Positions 35,190 to 45,657 of a DNA stretch of 64,000 nt are shown here, piece after piece (within the stretch, counting starts at the first letter, position 1; each line of letters opens with the position of its first letter). The notes below the pieces were generated by a model. The model was not told where the DNA came from. It saw only the letters and a list, made by a program, of their open reading frames with translations, and ran no database searches. Both the position numbers and the translations under genes were made by a program. The stretch is from positions 3,235,072 through 3,299,071 of the forward strand of contig JADANN010000468.1 of NCBI GenBank assembly GCA_018806985.1, given 5' to 3'. Source of the stretch: Angiostrongylus vasorum (lineage: Eukaryota; Nematoda; Chromadorea; Rhabditida; Metastrongylidae).

Positions 35190-35492
35190 ATATACTCTGC
35201 GGGTCTCAGCACTTCTTTCATTCGATTTGTTTCTTCTTGCCCATTATCCACGGAAGTTTTCCATCTTTTCTATGTGTGGGTTCGCCTGCTGCTTGAGGGT
35301 TTTTCCTTTCGTTATAGATTCCGTTTAATGCTGATCGAATAACTCTTGCTGGAGTCCTGAGATAACTCAGCTAGAGCTTCCTACCTGGATTGCAGGAAGT
35401 GAATTTTTTCCCAGACAAGTACGGACTTAGTAAGCCTAGGGCGAGGTCGAACTAGCACCATGCTCGTGAGGTTCGGCATCAGTTTGTGGAAT
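35190..35492 (-). repeat. SINE family D copy 4 (degraded)
   Basis: Antisense. It runs from tctgcgggtctcagcactt to gaggtcgaactagcaccatg (B box), with part of the core missing. Confidence 0.65.
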
Positions 35493-35499
35493 TTTTAAG

Positions 35500-35845
35500 C
35501 GTTGGAATATCAGATGTCAGAACAGCAATTTCGACAAACTTCGCGCTACCTACACTGCGGATTTTGAGCGAGTTGGGTTATGAAACTGTCCTTTTCTATA
35601 CCCATTAGTCCTCTCGCGTACCGACTACCACATCTTAATTGCAACCTATGCAACAATTTCTTCAAATACCAAGCTAAAAGCCGAAAGTGCTAGCAACGGC
35701 TTCATCGTCCTCAGAAGGACGGAATTTTATGCATCTCAAATAAAATTATTTCTCGTTGGGAAAAATGAGTAGATGGTAACGATTTTTTGTTTCGATTAAA
35801 AAAAATTTTCTTTGAGCTGAGATATTTCACTTTGAAAATAGAGAT
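35500..35845 (+). mobile_element. Internally deleted mariner (MITE-like)
   Basis: It begins with the transposase start (atcagatgtcagaacagc, MSEQQFRQT) and jumps to LRILSELGYETVLF, which belongs near the C-terminal ARPHVA..LNELGYE region. It ends with gagctgagatatttcact as in the 59.6-kb copy. About 600-700 bases of the middle are gone. Confidence 0.7.
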
Positions 35846-35849
35846 TCAA

Positions 35850-38480
35850 TCCCAACATTCCTAAGAACCTATTGATTCCATTCAGATCCAGCATGAGGTG
35901 TCCTTCACACTTGATCTTCTACGTAGATCTGGTTGCGTAGGGTGACAAGTTTCTGAAGCGTATGTTAAGGTTGGAAAAAATAAAGCTGCTGAACAGCTCA
36001 TGAATCCTCATAATCCGTAGACTGAAGATTTTCACTAATGCGGATTTTCATTTTAAACGAATTTAACATCCTGCTCGAGTTAATGGAAGTGAAACATACC
36101 ATTGTATGTCTTCATCTTCTTGTCTTCTTTTTCTTTCTCTTAATCTTCCTGTACCTTTTCTTTCTGCTTCCCTACTCTATCTTTGTATCTCTCTCCCCTC
36201 TCCTTATCGCGCGCTCTCCGTCTCTTAAGACTCCTTTTTGTCTTGCAAACCCTTCCCGAATTCATGATTGCATAGATGGTCGTCTTTTGCCGAGTGTGCT
36301 GTCAATCCCATTTCTTATGGCTTCGCTAAAGAACTTCTACACAGGAAATAGGCGGATTTTCCAGTGACAGACATCTATTGACTGCTTTAGAACGATCGGC
36401 TGTGTTAACACAGTCACATTTTTTAAATGACCCTACCATGTCGTTCACCATTGTTCTTTTATATTTTCTAAAAAAGCGGGTTAAAGAAGCAAGGAAGTAG
36501 TAAATAATGGTGGTTTCGGGGTTCATTTCTTGAACAATGTGTACTGGCTCAGCGTTGAGTGAACCTGTTCATCTTTAGAGCGAAGTCGCTGGAGTGCGGC
36601 TCTGTAGACAGGGTTTCCGATATGAGTTAACTACCAACCCTTGTTTCTGCTGTTTAATTCAGAATTCGTGGAAATAACTGGATACATAGGTTAAGATGAG
36701 AATACTGGTCAGTTTCCGCTTTTTAAATCCTGAATCCACGCTTCCATTCTTAACACTACAATTTCCGAATCGTAAGACTTGGTCTCCTCAATTCGTGATT
36801 TAACCGAGTTAATCTGTTCCCTTTAACTCCAGACGTTCTTAGTGCGTTGAGTTCTCTTCCGCGCCCAGCACTATCTCTTCCATGTTGCATTGAACTTGGC
36901 AAACATTGTCGGCTTGCACAGTAGTGTTCAAGAGGACAATCTCGTTGAAGAAACAATGGTTTCATAGGAATCGTCTATGAGCACGTATCTTTTTTTCTCA
37001 TAAATCGAGCACCTTTGAGAGTGTTGTGGCGCTAGTTTGCCATATGGAAGAGTGCGCATTCGGTTAAAAAAAGGCTGTATATTCGTTGTACAACTGTATT
37101 CAACAAAAAACTACGACAGAGGATAAGTAGTGTTCTCGGAAAGCCTTCGTAACAACCGATTATGTTTGGAAGCGGACCATTCCGACGAGTTTCCGGCGAA
37201 GTTTTGCTTGCTATGTGGGTTGGGCCTTATTCAGGCTCTTCGATATACACGTCGGGATGGTCTTTGCGAAATGTTTATAAAGCACTGCTAACACTCGTAG
37301 AATGACCTCTAAATACGGGTAGCTGGCACATCTCTCAGAGTCATAAGATTTCAATACAATTGCTCTACGTCGATATCAACCCACCCCGATGGAATCTCCT
37401 CCACGTTTGAGTGAAAGTCCACTCACGCTGGTCTCTAGGTGCTAATAAGCTAATTGAGCTGTAGTTATAAATGTCATCTTCTTGCGTTTTTTTGTTTGGA
37501 TAGTCGGAAGATGTACAAAATGCTCGATGTGTTGAGTATTCGTTCGATTTACAAGTACGTCGTGTCTGCTATGGGTAAAGAGGGTAGGCGGTGGTTGCTA
37601 GGTTTCAAGTATCTAACTGCTACAATTACGGAACTTCTGCCCAAATAATCATTTCCTACTTCATTTCAGTGGAATAGTAGGGTCTGCTAAAGGGATTGTG
37701 AATTGGAAGAGAGTTTTATAAAATTTGTGTCATTGACCACTCGCCCCGAGAAAATTCTGACTTTTCCGCCTTCTTCATGCCGACCAGATTGCGGGTGTTG
37801 TGCTTTCGAAAAACCTCAGATTTCTTTATGCTTCTGTTTTTTTTTATGCCTCTTCCAAAATCCTCTCGTATCGGCGGCAATGTTAATCTCATCCTTTTTG
37901 TAAATGGAGTTTTTTGACAACTTCTTTGATGCATTTCGTGTCACAAGCCGTAAAAATCTTCTTTTGTAGAAGCTCTTCAGTCTTGCTTGATCTTGCAGAG
38001 GTTGCCAGCGGCTCAGGGAACAGCTTGCTTAGAGTAAGTAGGCTCGGCGACCTTTCTGCGGCATCTCGTACGCTGACATCAGAATTTCACCTTGAAACCA
38101 GCCGAAGTTAGATGAAAAAAGTTTTCAGAAAGGACTCGCTGTATATAGATTGTGCTCTTTTCCACCCATAATATTGGATTTCTTTACTACTTCTTTGCTA
38201 TCTCTTCATCAGTAGGAACAGGCTTAAGATTCAGCATTCTTACACAAAAGGAGATAGACAAATGTTTTGAGTTGTTGAATGAACAGTTGTCAGGTACACA
38301 AATTTCACCCAAGAGAAATCGAATAAAGACTGCCTCCATTCTCAAACGTTTTAGTCAGTCTGTCCAAAAACGGTACATTACCAGTTGTAGCAAAAGCCTG
38401 TTAATAAATACGTATTGGCTCATTAATACTCCTCTCACACCTCACATACAAAAGGAGCGCCCGTGAGAAACATGTTTCGA
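35850..38480. other. Intergenic, nothing firmly recognised
   Basis: Includes a pyrimidine-rich block near 36.1-36.25 kb whose apparent Leu/Phe-rich open frame is compositional. No exon could be supported. Confidence 0.4.
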
Positions 38481-38489
38481 ACGGCCGCG

Positions 38490-39068
38490 AGCGTTTCCAC
38501 AGGAAGAGAACACAAGGAGGAATCCCGGGCACATAGCGCCAAACGATTTGCCTAGCGAGAATAAGGTCACGTTTTTCTTGCCCTTCATTTCCAACGAAAT
38601 ATGTGCAGCTTTAAAATGTTGCTTAAGAAGGGCTAGTCGAGAGAAATCGGGGCCCGTCACCGAAATACTACCGAGCACTCTATGACGCGCCAGTTAGTTC
38701 GTAGCCGCCTGTACGAGCGTCCATGTACAATTCAAATTTGCATAATATGTCAAAACAGTAGAGACGGTAATTGCTCGAGTTCGGATACGGTTTATCCAAT
38801 CTCTTGTAAAGTGTGCCAGGCCGAATACATTGGCGAAATGGCGAAATGGTTACACCACTCTCCGTGCGTATTAAAAAACGCCTAGTCGGTAAACTTGATG
38901 TTAAACCAAATACCCTAGTAGACGCGCACAGGACACAGAGACATAACAGGGAAGATTTTGAGATAGACATGACCACCCCTCTCACAGGAATCGAAAGCAC
39001 CAGCACGCAAAACTCCCGAAGCATTCTGGATAAATTTCACAAATTCAAAGATGAACCGCGATAGGAAG
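38490..39068 (+). mobile_element. Penelope-like element fragment (GIY-YIG end)
   Basis: A plus-strand frame reads VTFFLPFISNEICAALKMLL, shifts frame, then gives RQLVRSRLYERPC, CIICQNSRDGNC and VYPISCKVCQAEYIGE. This is the C-terminal region of Penelope-like retroelements, where a Cys-rich linker precedes a GIY-YIG endonuclease (here VYPISC..EYIGE). The conserved GET is changed to GEM. Truncated and broken. Confidence 0.75.
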
Positions 39069-39304
39069 GCCTGACTATCATGCGCGATCAGCATCTAAGA
39101 CTGACATTTTGACGTGAGAGAGGCTCATTGCCGTTCTTTGCACGACTGGTCTCCAAATAGAAAACTTAGTTAGAGCACTCACAGGGAGCGGTGAGTGTGT
39201 GATGAAACTGATTTATGTCTAGTGCGTTTGAAAATTAGGTGTCATGGTGTTTTTATCGAGATCGAGGTGTTTGGTTGACTACGTTACGGTGTATTGGACG
39301 CTTC

Positions 39305-39350
39305 CATGCTTTGAAGAAGGTGAAATCTGCCGAAACTTCAGCCAGTTAAG
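39305..39350 (+). ncRNA. Degraded hammerhead-like motif
   Basis: TTGAAGA in place of CTGAAGA, a GG..CC helix, an intact GAAA, then CTTCAGC. It lies between the two inverted Penelope fragments, where a Penelope terminal repeat would be expected. Confidence 0.4.
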
Positions 39351-39362
39351 AATAAAGTAACA

Positions 39363-39725
39363 ACATCATGGTTCATTCGAGAGGCAGTCCCCATTGCGGT
39401 TCATCTTCGAATTTGTGAAATTTATCCAGAATGCTTCGGGAGTTTTGCGTGCTGGTGCTTTCGATTCCTGTGCGAGGGTGGTCATATCTATCTCAGAATC
39501 TTCCCTGTTATGTCTCTGTGTCCCGTGGCCGTCTACTGGGGTATTTGGTTTAACTTCAAGTTTACCGACTAGGCGTTTTTTAATACGCACGGAGAGTGGT
39601 GTAACCATTTCGCCATTTCGCCAATGTATTCAGCCTGGCACACTTTACAAGAGATTGGATAAACCGTATCCGAACTCAAGCAATTATGGTCTCTACTGTT
39701 TTGACATACTGTGCAAATTCTGGCG
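39363..39725 (-). mobile_element. Inverted second copy of the Penelope-like fragment
   Basis: Near-identical to 38738-39068 but reversed, so the two form an inverted repeat with a spacer of about 300 bases. The minus strand reads VRIKKRLVGKLEVKPNTPVD. The long open frame on the plus strand is its shadow. Confidence 0.75.
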
Positions 39726-40190
39726 TCAACGATCAAACGTTTCTTGCCTTATACTACCTTCATGTTTCTTTTTTCGTTTTGTCCGCTGGATTGTTCATCC
39801 CTCGTTGTTTTCGCAAGCTCAGAAGTTGTTTTCCCTTTATGTTTACTTGCTGCCAAGAATGTTCCAAATATCTGCCCTACGAAGATCAGATATTTAGTAC
39901 CCTCTAATTACTCACGGTTTACATTTGATTGATTTAAGCAGAGACGGTATCACGAGGAGTTGTGTAAATGCACGTCGTATACTTAATTATTTCTTAATGT
40001 TGTCGTTTCAATTTTTTCAAGTTCCTCCGTCCCTTAATATTTGAGATTTCGTACGACGTCAAGTCTTTGTTTGGAAAAAGTAGCCGGTATGCAGACTGTG
40101 TTCCAAGTTTAGCCTGTTTCTTACACGTCTTATATCGGAAGATATAACATGTTCTTCTTCCTGGCATCAGCACAATGTGTTTGGTTTCAG

Positions 40191-43100
40191 ATGACGGATG
40201 AGAAACCTGCGGTGAAATCAGTACTAAAGACAAACCGAAAACGGTTGAAGAAGAAGCCCAAAGTGCCTGTGAAAAAGGAGAATTGTGAGGAGGATGAGGT
40301 CGTAGTCGATCCTGACGAACTAAAATGTTCGCAAGATTTCGATTGCTTTTTTGTCATGTTTAAATTCAAACAGAAATGTTAACTTCTTATTTATTGTTTG
40401 CTACAATTTTTTCACAGCAGGATATTATATGAAATAGAGCAGCAATGATGCTGAGATATTTGAAAAACTGCGGACCGCAGTGTTTGCGGTGGGGATCGAA
40501 CCCGTTACTACCCCTTTCCGGGGTCGAACGCGTTCACCACCACATATGCGGGTACTTCGTTTTGCCTGTCTCTCAGCTAGTTTTCTATCTACCAGTCCGA
40601 TCAGCAACTACCCTTCAACGGGATTGATCTGGGAGCGGAAATCGGCATTGAACACAGTTAACTTGAGGCTGTAAGTCAAACAGGAATATTAGAGAAAGGT
40701 CCGATCTGCTCGACATGGATCCCAAGCTTCGTGATTCTCTTATCCATTAACGATAACGTTAGTGCGTTGGTCCCCAGCGGGTCAATTTGTTACGTTAATG
40801 TAACTGTATTCATATCTTTCTAACACAAACCTTTAACTAGACTTTTTGTTTTCGAGCAGTCTAGAGTAACACGTCCAACCACCGCGTTTAATTAAATATT
40901 GTGTTTAAAACTGGTCAAATGAGAAAATTTCGAGAATCGTGAAAATTATTGGTTGTTTGCCTCCGTATTTATTAGTTACCTTGCACTGTGAATATTTGTA
41001 AACTTACTTGATACTTGATACTTGAACGACCCGTCTTCACTAGTTGTGCGGGCCCCAGCATAATCACCGTTTTTTCGGAGATTTGCTGATTAAGTCATTG
41101 TGGTACCCTGGAATCCCAAGGACATCCTGGGCAAAGTCTGTACCGGAATTGTAAACTGTGTTGCCACCTTTTTAATGGCAGGCTATATTACGAAATATGA
41201 TGCAAAACTCCTTACTGCAGGTGTCTGCGGTGGGGGAACGAACGCGCTGTTGTCCATTCCGGGTAGTAACGCGTTCACCACCACGCCATGCGAATCCTTC
41301 GTTTCGCTTGTCTCTCAGCTATTTCTGTTGATCTCTGCCATCAACAATCACCCGTCAGCGGGATTGATCTGGCGAGCACATATCGGCATTGAACTCCGTT
41401 AAGCTGAGACTTTTAGTTATAATCACAATCTTAACCGTTTTATTTACTGCCAACTCGTTTTAATGGCCAGGTATATTGCGAAGTATAAATTCAGTGATGC
41501 TGAGATATTTGCAAAACTCCGGACCACAGGTGTCTGCGGTGGGGAACGAACGCGCTATTGTCCATTCGGGGTAGTAACGCGTTCACCACCACGCCATGCG
41601 GGTTCTTCGTTTCACCTGTCTCTCAGCTAGTTCTATCGATCTCTGCCATCGGCAGTCACCTGTGGTTCGAAGTTTTGCAAATATCTCAGCATCATTGAAG
41701 TAATATGTGTTGCTAAAATTACAAATGGAATGCGGTGTTTCAAGTATACATGGTTTTCTGGGTAGATTTCAATTTCGAACAAGATGGAATTTGATTCTTT
41801 TCCTACTTTTGACGATGAGTAACTGTGAGTTGGAAGAGAAGGCACGTGTAGTTTAGCTGTGTGTCACGCTATCGCAGAAGAAATCATATGGTTTTATTGT
41901 TGGACATGTTGCTGCCAAACATATAGCTGTGTGCTCGCTCAGTGCATCAGATTTTCTGAGTTTTCAGATCTTCGTTATTCGATAGATGAACGCTATTCCG
42001 CACCACGCCAGCTCTTTCTGAAAGGAGACAAGTCCAATGAGTTCTCATTGATTGTTGCGAATGTTCCTGCCTACTTGCCTAAAGTACGTCTATATTTGCA
42101 AAGCCTAATTACATTAACTCTAATTTTTGTCGACGAATTTGAGGTATTCCATCTTTATAATTATAGAAAATAACTTAGGACTTCGTGGAAGGTTTCATAT
42201 CACAATTCGTCAGTATTCCCATAAAGGATGTCGTAGTGAAAAGGAGCAGTGCTTTAAATGGTTCAAAAACCAGTGTATGTTTTGGTGATTCAATGCTTAC
42301 TAAAGATATTTAACCTTGAAGGTTGGCTCGATATGATTTTTGAGGGCCAGCTCACGTTATCGGTGCTCTTCAAAGAACCGCGTGGCGTTAACTTAGCTCT
42401 TACAAAATGTCAAGGTGTCGGTCCTTACAGAGTTTGTGATTTCTGCAAAGTAGAGATGCCATCAGTCCTGCAGAGTGAGTTAGCTTTTTTTTTGCTGAAA
42501 GTGCAAGACACGCTATATTATGTTATTATGCACCATTACTACTGTGCTGTGAAACATCCAGATTCTGTGGAGTCATACCGAAAATTGTTCCATTCCTCGG
42601 AGGAAATTGAGAAGTCTGTTGCTGACTTCATGAGAAAACAAGATGAAGAAGTGCAAGAGACAAAACGCCTTGCGAAACGAAAGTTCACTGAACCTGATGA
42701 AGATGGTTGGATAACGGTAACAAAAGCTGCAAAGAAGGTTTGTTTCTATCTCAAGACTTCTGCAGAATTGCTTGCAAAATGCTGAGCTCCTTGGAATCCT
42801 TTTATATTGCCCCATCCTATGGAGGTTAGGGCGCGTGTGGCGCAATAGTCGGGGCACCCTGCACACACCAGGAATCGATCACCGGGTCCACGGCCCCACC
42901 AAGCTTTCCATTCCTCAGGGGTCGGCGAATTGGTACCAGACTTGTATGAGAGGATAGCAGCACTGGTTCGATACATCGGTAGGCCACCGTGAGTCATTGT
43001 AAAGGCCGGGTATACATCCAGTCACCTCCAACGATACTTAATGAAGTTGAATGCATGGCTCATCCCTCAGGGCTTGATCAACGCCGAGAGCTTTTAGCTT

Positions 43101-43818
43101 TTATTTGGTTTTGTGGACATATGCAAGTCTGTACAAATCCTTGCCGAAACTATGTGTGGATCCATCATCGTGTCGGATTGCTGGACACTTATTGTCAACT
43201 TTTGTAGCTCCTGTTGAGCATATGTGGAGAAGTATCCACTCAAAATGTGGAATCAGACTTCCCAAAATTCGCTTCTTGAATTTGGTGCTAATGTTTCTCA
43301 TCGACATCTCATTTTATTGAGAGAGATGCGAAAACGTTTGTATAACACCAGCGAAGACTCGGCGTTATGCTTGCGGTGCTACGCTTCAATTTAGTGAATG
43401 ATTAAGATTTTTTTCGCCTTTAATGTTGTTCTGTACATATTTCAAATTCCTACGGCTAGTGACAATCATATAAGTTCAGGTTGGCAAGCCGATGAAATTA
43501 AAGAAGAACGACGTACCACTCATGGGTGGACTAAGGAAGAGAAAGAATCATGTGAGTTGACCTCATCCACTTGAGTCGTTCATTTTTTTCTTACCATTGT
43601 TCCATTTCAGGTGGATTTGGCGTTTTACTCATTTGATAAGAAAAATGCGAGGGAGAAAAGTATGTTGTTTTGTATATATCGTTGCAATTTTAAGTCACAG
43701 TTTTTTGAAGGTACATTACATTTTAATTGCAGAGCTCAATGAACTTCGAGAGAAATTCATGCAAGATAAGAAGAGGGTCGCCTTGTTGAAAAATGCTAGA
43801 AAGTTCAATCCGGACTAA
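40191..43818 (+). CDS. RRP7A: RRP7A-like ribosome biogenesis protein
   Basis: Nucleolar factor of the small-subunit processome, required for pre-rRNA processing. Exons: 40191-40326, 41968-42083, 42179-42272, 42322-42474 (or read through), the exon ending 42737, 43480-43551, 43611-43659 and 43733-43818 (TAA). ATG directly follows TTTCAG, so trans-splicing is likely. Features in order are a Lys-rich N-terminus, the ELKYLRYSIDERYSAPRQLF segment, an RRM-like region (LIVANVPAYL and LSVLFKEPRGVNLAL), EEIEKSVADFMRKQDEE, the RRP7 signature DEDGWITVTKAAKK, and the C-terminal FYSFDKKNAREK and LNELREKFMQDKKR helix ending RKFNPD. The 27-base GTGAGT..AAG stretch at 42475-42501 is too short for an intron and is in frame, so I read through it. 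Introns contain SINEs of families A, B and C. Confidence 0.85.
40440..40700 (-). repeat. Element B copy 4
   Basis: Antisense. It has a perfect reversed B box (ggggatcgaacccg) and runs from atgctgagatatttg to cattgaacacagttaac. It lies in intron 1 of the RRP7A gene. Confidence 0.7.
41000..41138 (-). repeat. Family C repeat copy 4 (truncated)
   Basis: The reversed tail acttgatacttgaacgaccc and about 140 bases of the element. It stops at gggcaaagtctg, where an element B copy begins, so the B insertion or a deletion removed the rest. Confidence 0.65.
41160..41440 (-). repeat. Element B copy 5
   Basis: Antisense, nearly full length, from gatgcaaaactcctta to cattgaactccgttaagc. First of two tandem copies. 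Confidence 0.7.
41450..41700 (-). repeat. Element B copy 6 with long inverted ends
   Basis: The left end (tgatgctgagatatttgcaa near 41493) and the right end (ttgcaaatatctcagcatca near 41675) are inverted copies over about 39 bases, including cacaggtg and cacctgtg. The interior carries the tRNA-like block. Confidence 0.7.
42828..43100 (+). repeat. SINE family A copy 7
   Basis: The head gcgtgtggcgcaatagtc, a mutated B box (gaatcgatcaccg) and a well-preserved core and tail to caacgccgagagctttta. It lies in an RRP7A intron. Confidence 0.8.
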
Positions 43819-44076
43819 GCTTCGGATTAGTGCTTAGTGCTCATTCGTGTTTCAGGATCTCTACAATTTCTGACATTTGGTATTGGTTGTTTTTGTTTTG
43901 TTTTAGCCTGCCGGATGTCATAGGAGTTTTCATCATATTCGTCTTTGAGCTCATTGTTATGCTTATTTTGACTTGTACATTTGTTATGCTGTAAATGTCC
44001 ATGTTTCACATTTGTTTCCTTCAAAGGGCTGGTTGTCTATCCGTTGTTATTCCTTGATTTTTATCTAATTTTGGGT

Positions 44077-44082
44077 AATAAA
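44077..44082 (+). terminator. Polyadenylation signal of the RRP7A gene
   Basis: AATAAA about 260 bases after the stop codon, followed by an AT-rich stretch. Confidence 0.5.
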
Positions 44083-44409
44083 ATCCAAATAATTTCTTGT
44101 GTATAACATTTTCTATTATCTACATCGTTTTAAAAGACTGTTTGAAGTCTGACTCATACGAGCCATATTTGGTAATCACTGAACTTATGGGAGACCCTGT
44201 GGGACAATTGGTGTGTATCTTCCCTTTATTATAAAAAAGTGATCTCTGGAAGTCTCTAGAGTGACCAGTACGGTAGCTTTGGCGTTCGACTGCAACATAT
44301 GAAAACATTTTTTCTAATTCAGTTCTCTGTGTCTACTTTACGAAGCTTCTCAGTTCAACCATGCTGGTAAAAGAATTGGTCGGACTATGATTGTTACGGT
44401 CGTTTTCAG

Positions 44410-44572
44410 AGGTTTCGGAAGAATTATGGGCAGCAACGAGTGCTCGAGGAGTATGAGGGGAATAAGGCGATGTCCATCATTTTATCTGAGCTTTCTGACT
44501 TTCCCGAACAGTTTTTGGCACTCAGAATTGAGCGCTGTATGGAAGATCCCTGTCTCCGAGAATGTTTCTATG
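44410..44572 (+). CDS. Candidate isolated exon, unknown family
   Basis: A TTTTCAG acceptor opens a 54-codon frame ending at a GTAGTT donor. The peptide includes GQQRVLEEYEGNK, MSIILSELSDFPEQFLALRI and ERCMEDPCLRECFY. Its helical, charged composition looks like real protein, but I do not recognise it and found no partner exons. Downstream the same frame fills with stops, so it may be a pseudogene piece. Confidence 0.35.
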
Positions 44573-45151
44573 GTAGTTGAGCTGGTGACGATCATATTTG
44601 GTTTAAGAGCTAGCCCAATGCGCACATTTATGAGCCATCCGAAAGAACCTTCTGTCGGTGAATCTCTGTGTTCCGTTTTCTTTCAATCGTCAGTGACACT
44701 GCAGTTCTCTCGTAGTGGCGTTTCCGCGCTCCGAACGCGTTTTCCGCGCGGCAAGAATTATATGAATTTCTGCCCGAAGATGTTTGAGCGCAAACTTCGC
44801 TTTAGCGATTTACTGTGGATTTTCGACTATTTTTTGCTTTTCATATCCCCGATGCAGTTCATTTCTGCTGAACAAAAAAGGATTTGGTTGGCCTCTGTTG
44901 GTGAATAGACCTTAACTTCGTGTGGATTCGTGTTATCGGCTTCGGCATTGTGGGAAGATGTGCACCAGTTATTCTTTTATTGTTGTATTGAACAGTTTTC
45001 AATAAAATCGGTTAAGGGTTGCTTGTTAATAACTCAGAAGAGCGACTTTCTGTAGACCTCGGCATAAGTAATCGATATATTTGTTTATTTATATGATGCT
45101 ATTAACTGCCCTTGTTGAACTGATGCGAGGTTGGTATAAGTTGTCGTTCTC

Positions 45152-45208
45152 ATTGTTGTTGTTGTCGTTGTTGTTGTTGTTGTCGTTGTTATCGTTGTTG
45201 TTGTTTCT
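45152..45208. repeat. (GTT)n microsatellite
   Basis: GTT repeats with GTC and ATC variants. It lies directly beside the hammerhead-like motif at 45216-45255. Confidence 0.9.
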
Positions 45209-45215
45209 GGTCGAT

Positions 45216-45255
45216 GGCTGACGTTTCGGCGATTTTGACTTCCTCAGAGCTGTGG
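45216..45255 (-). ncRNA. Hammerhead-like motif, weakened helix II
   Basis: The minus strand reads AGCT, CTGAGGA, then a mispaired helix (GTC..GCC), GAAA, CGTC and AGCC. Both core boxes are intact, but helix II has lost pairing compared with 61487-61530. Confidence 0.45.
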
Positions 45256-45657
45256 AGCTGTGCAGTTACGAGTGGACTAACCTGTCAATCTAACTATACA
45301 TCAACTTCCGTCTGTATTTCTTTCTGTTGTCCCTTTTGAGATGACTATGTCGTGATCACGTGTGAAGAGTTCTGTCTTCCAACGGAACAGCAAAATGTTC
45401 ATTTTCTGGGTCTGCTATCTTTATGCCTTTAAGAGCTTCTTTTCAATATGTTTTAATGGATCTAGTGAGATAGGAATTCCACTTCTACTATGGGCTTGCT
45501 AAGTTTGCTTAAATCAAATCAACCGTGTAATGTTATTTATGAGGATCTGTGCGAAATCCACTCTCGTCATATCTGTACTTTCAGGAGATATTACGGGGAA
45601 TCGGAACCATTTCGTATAACCATAGCATCGTTCCGGTTTCTGTCCGCCACCGCTGCG

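Noticed and set aside
36038..36367. A membrane-protein-like open frame
   Set aside because: It is a pyrimidine-rich tract; the apparent transmembrane character is compositional.
39394..39897. A 167-codon plus-strand open frame
   Set aside because: It is the reverse complement of a Penelope-like coding fragment.
42475..42501. A 27-base intron in the RRP7A gene (GTGAGT..AAG)
   Set aside because: Too short to splice, and the frame is open through it.
44387..44908. A 173-codon open frame as a gene
   Set aside because: Composition is poor and a different frame (44410-44572) has better protein character and splice sites.
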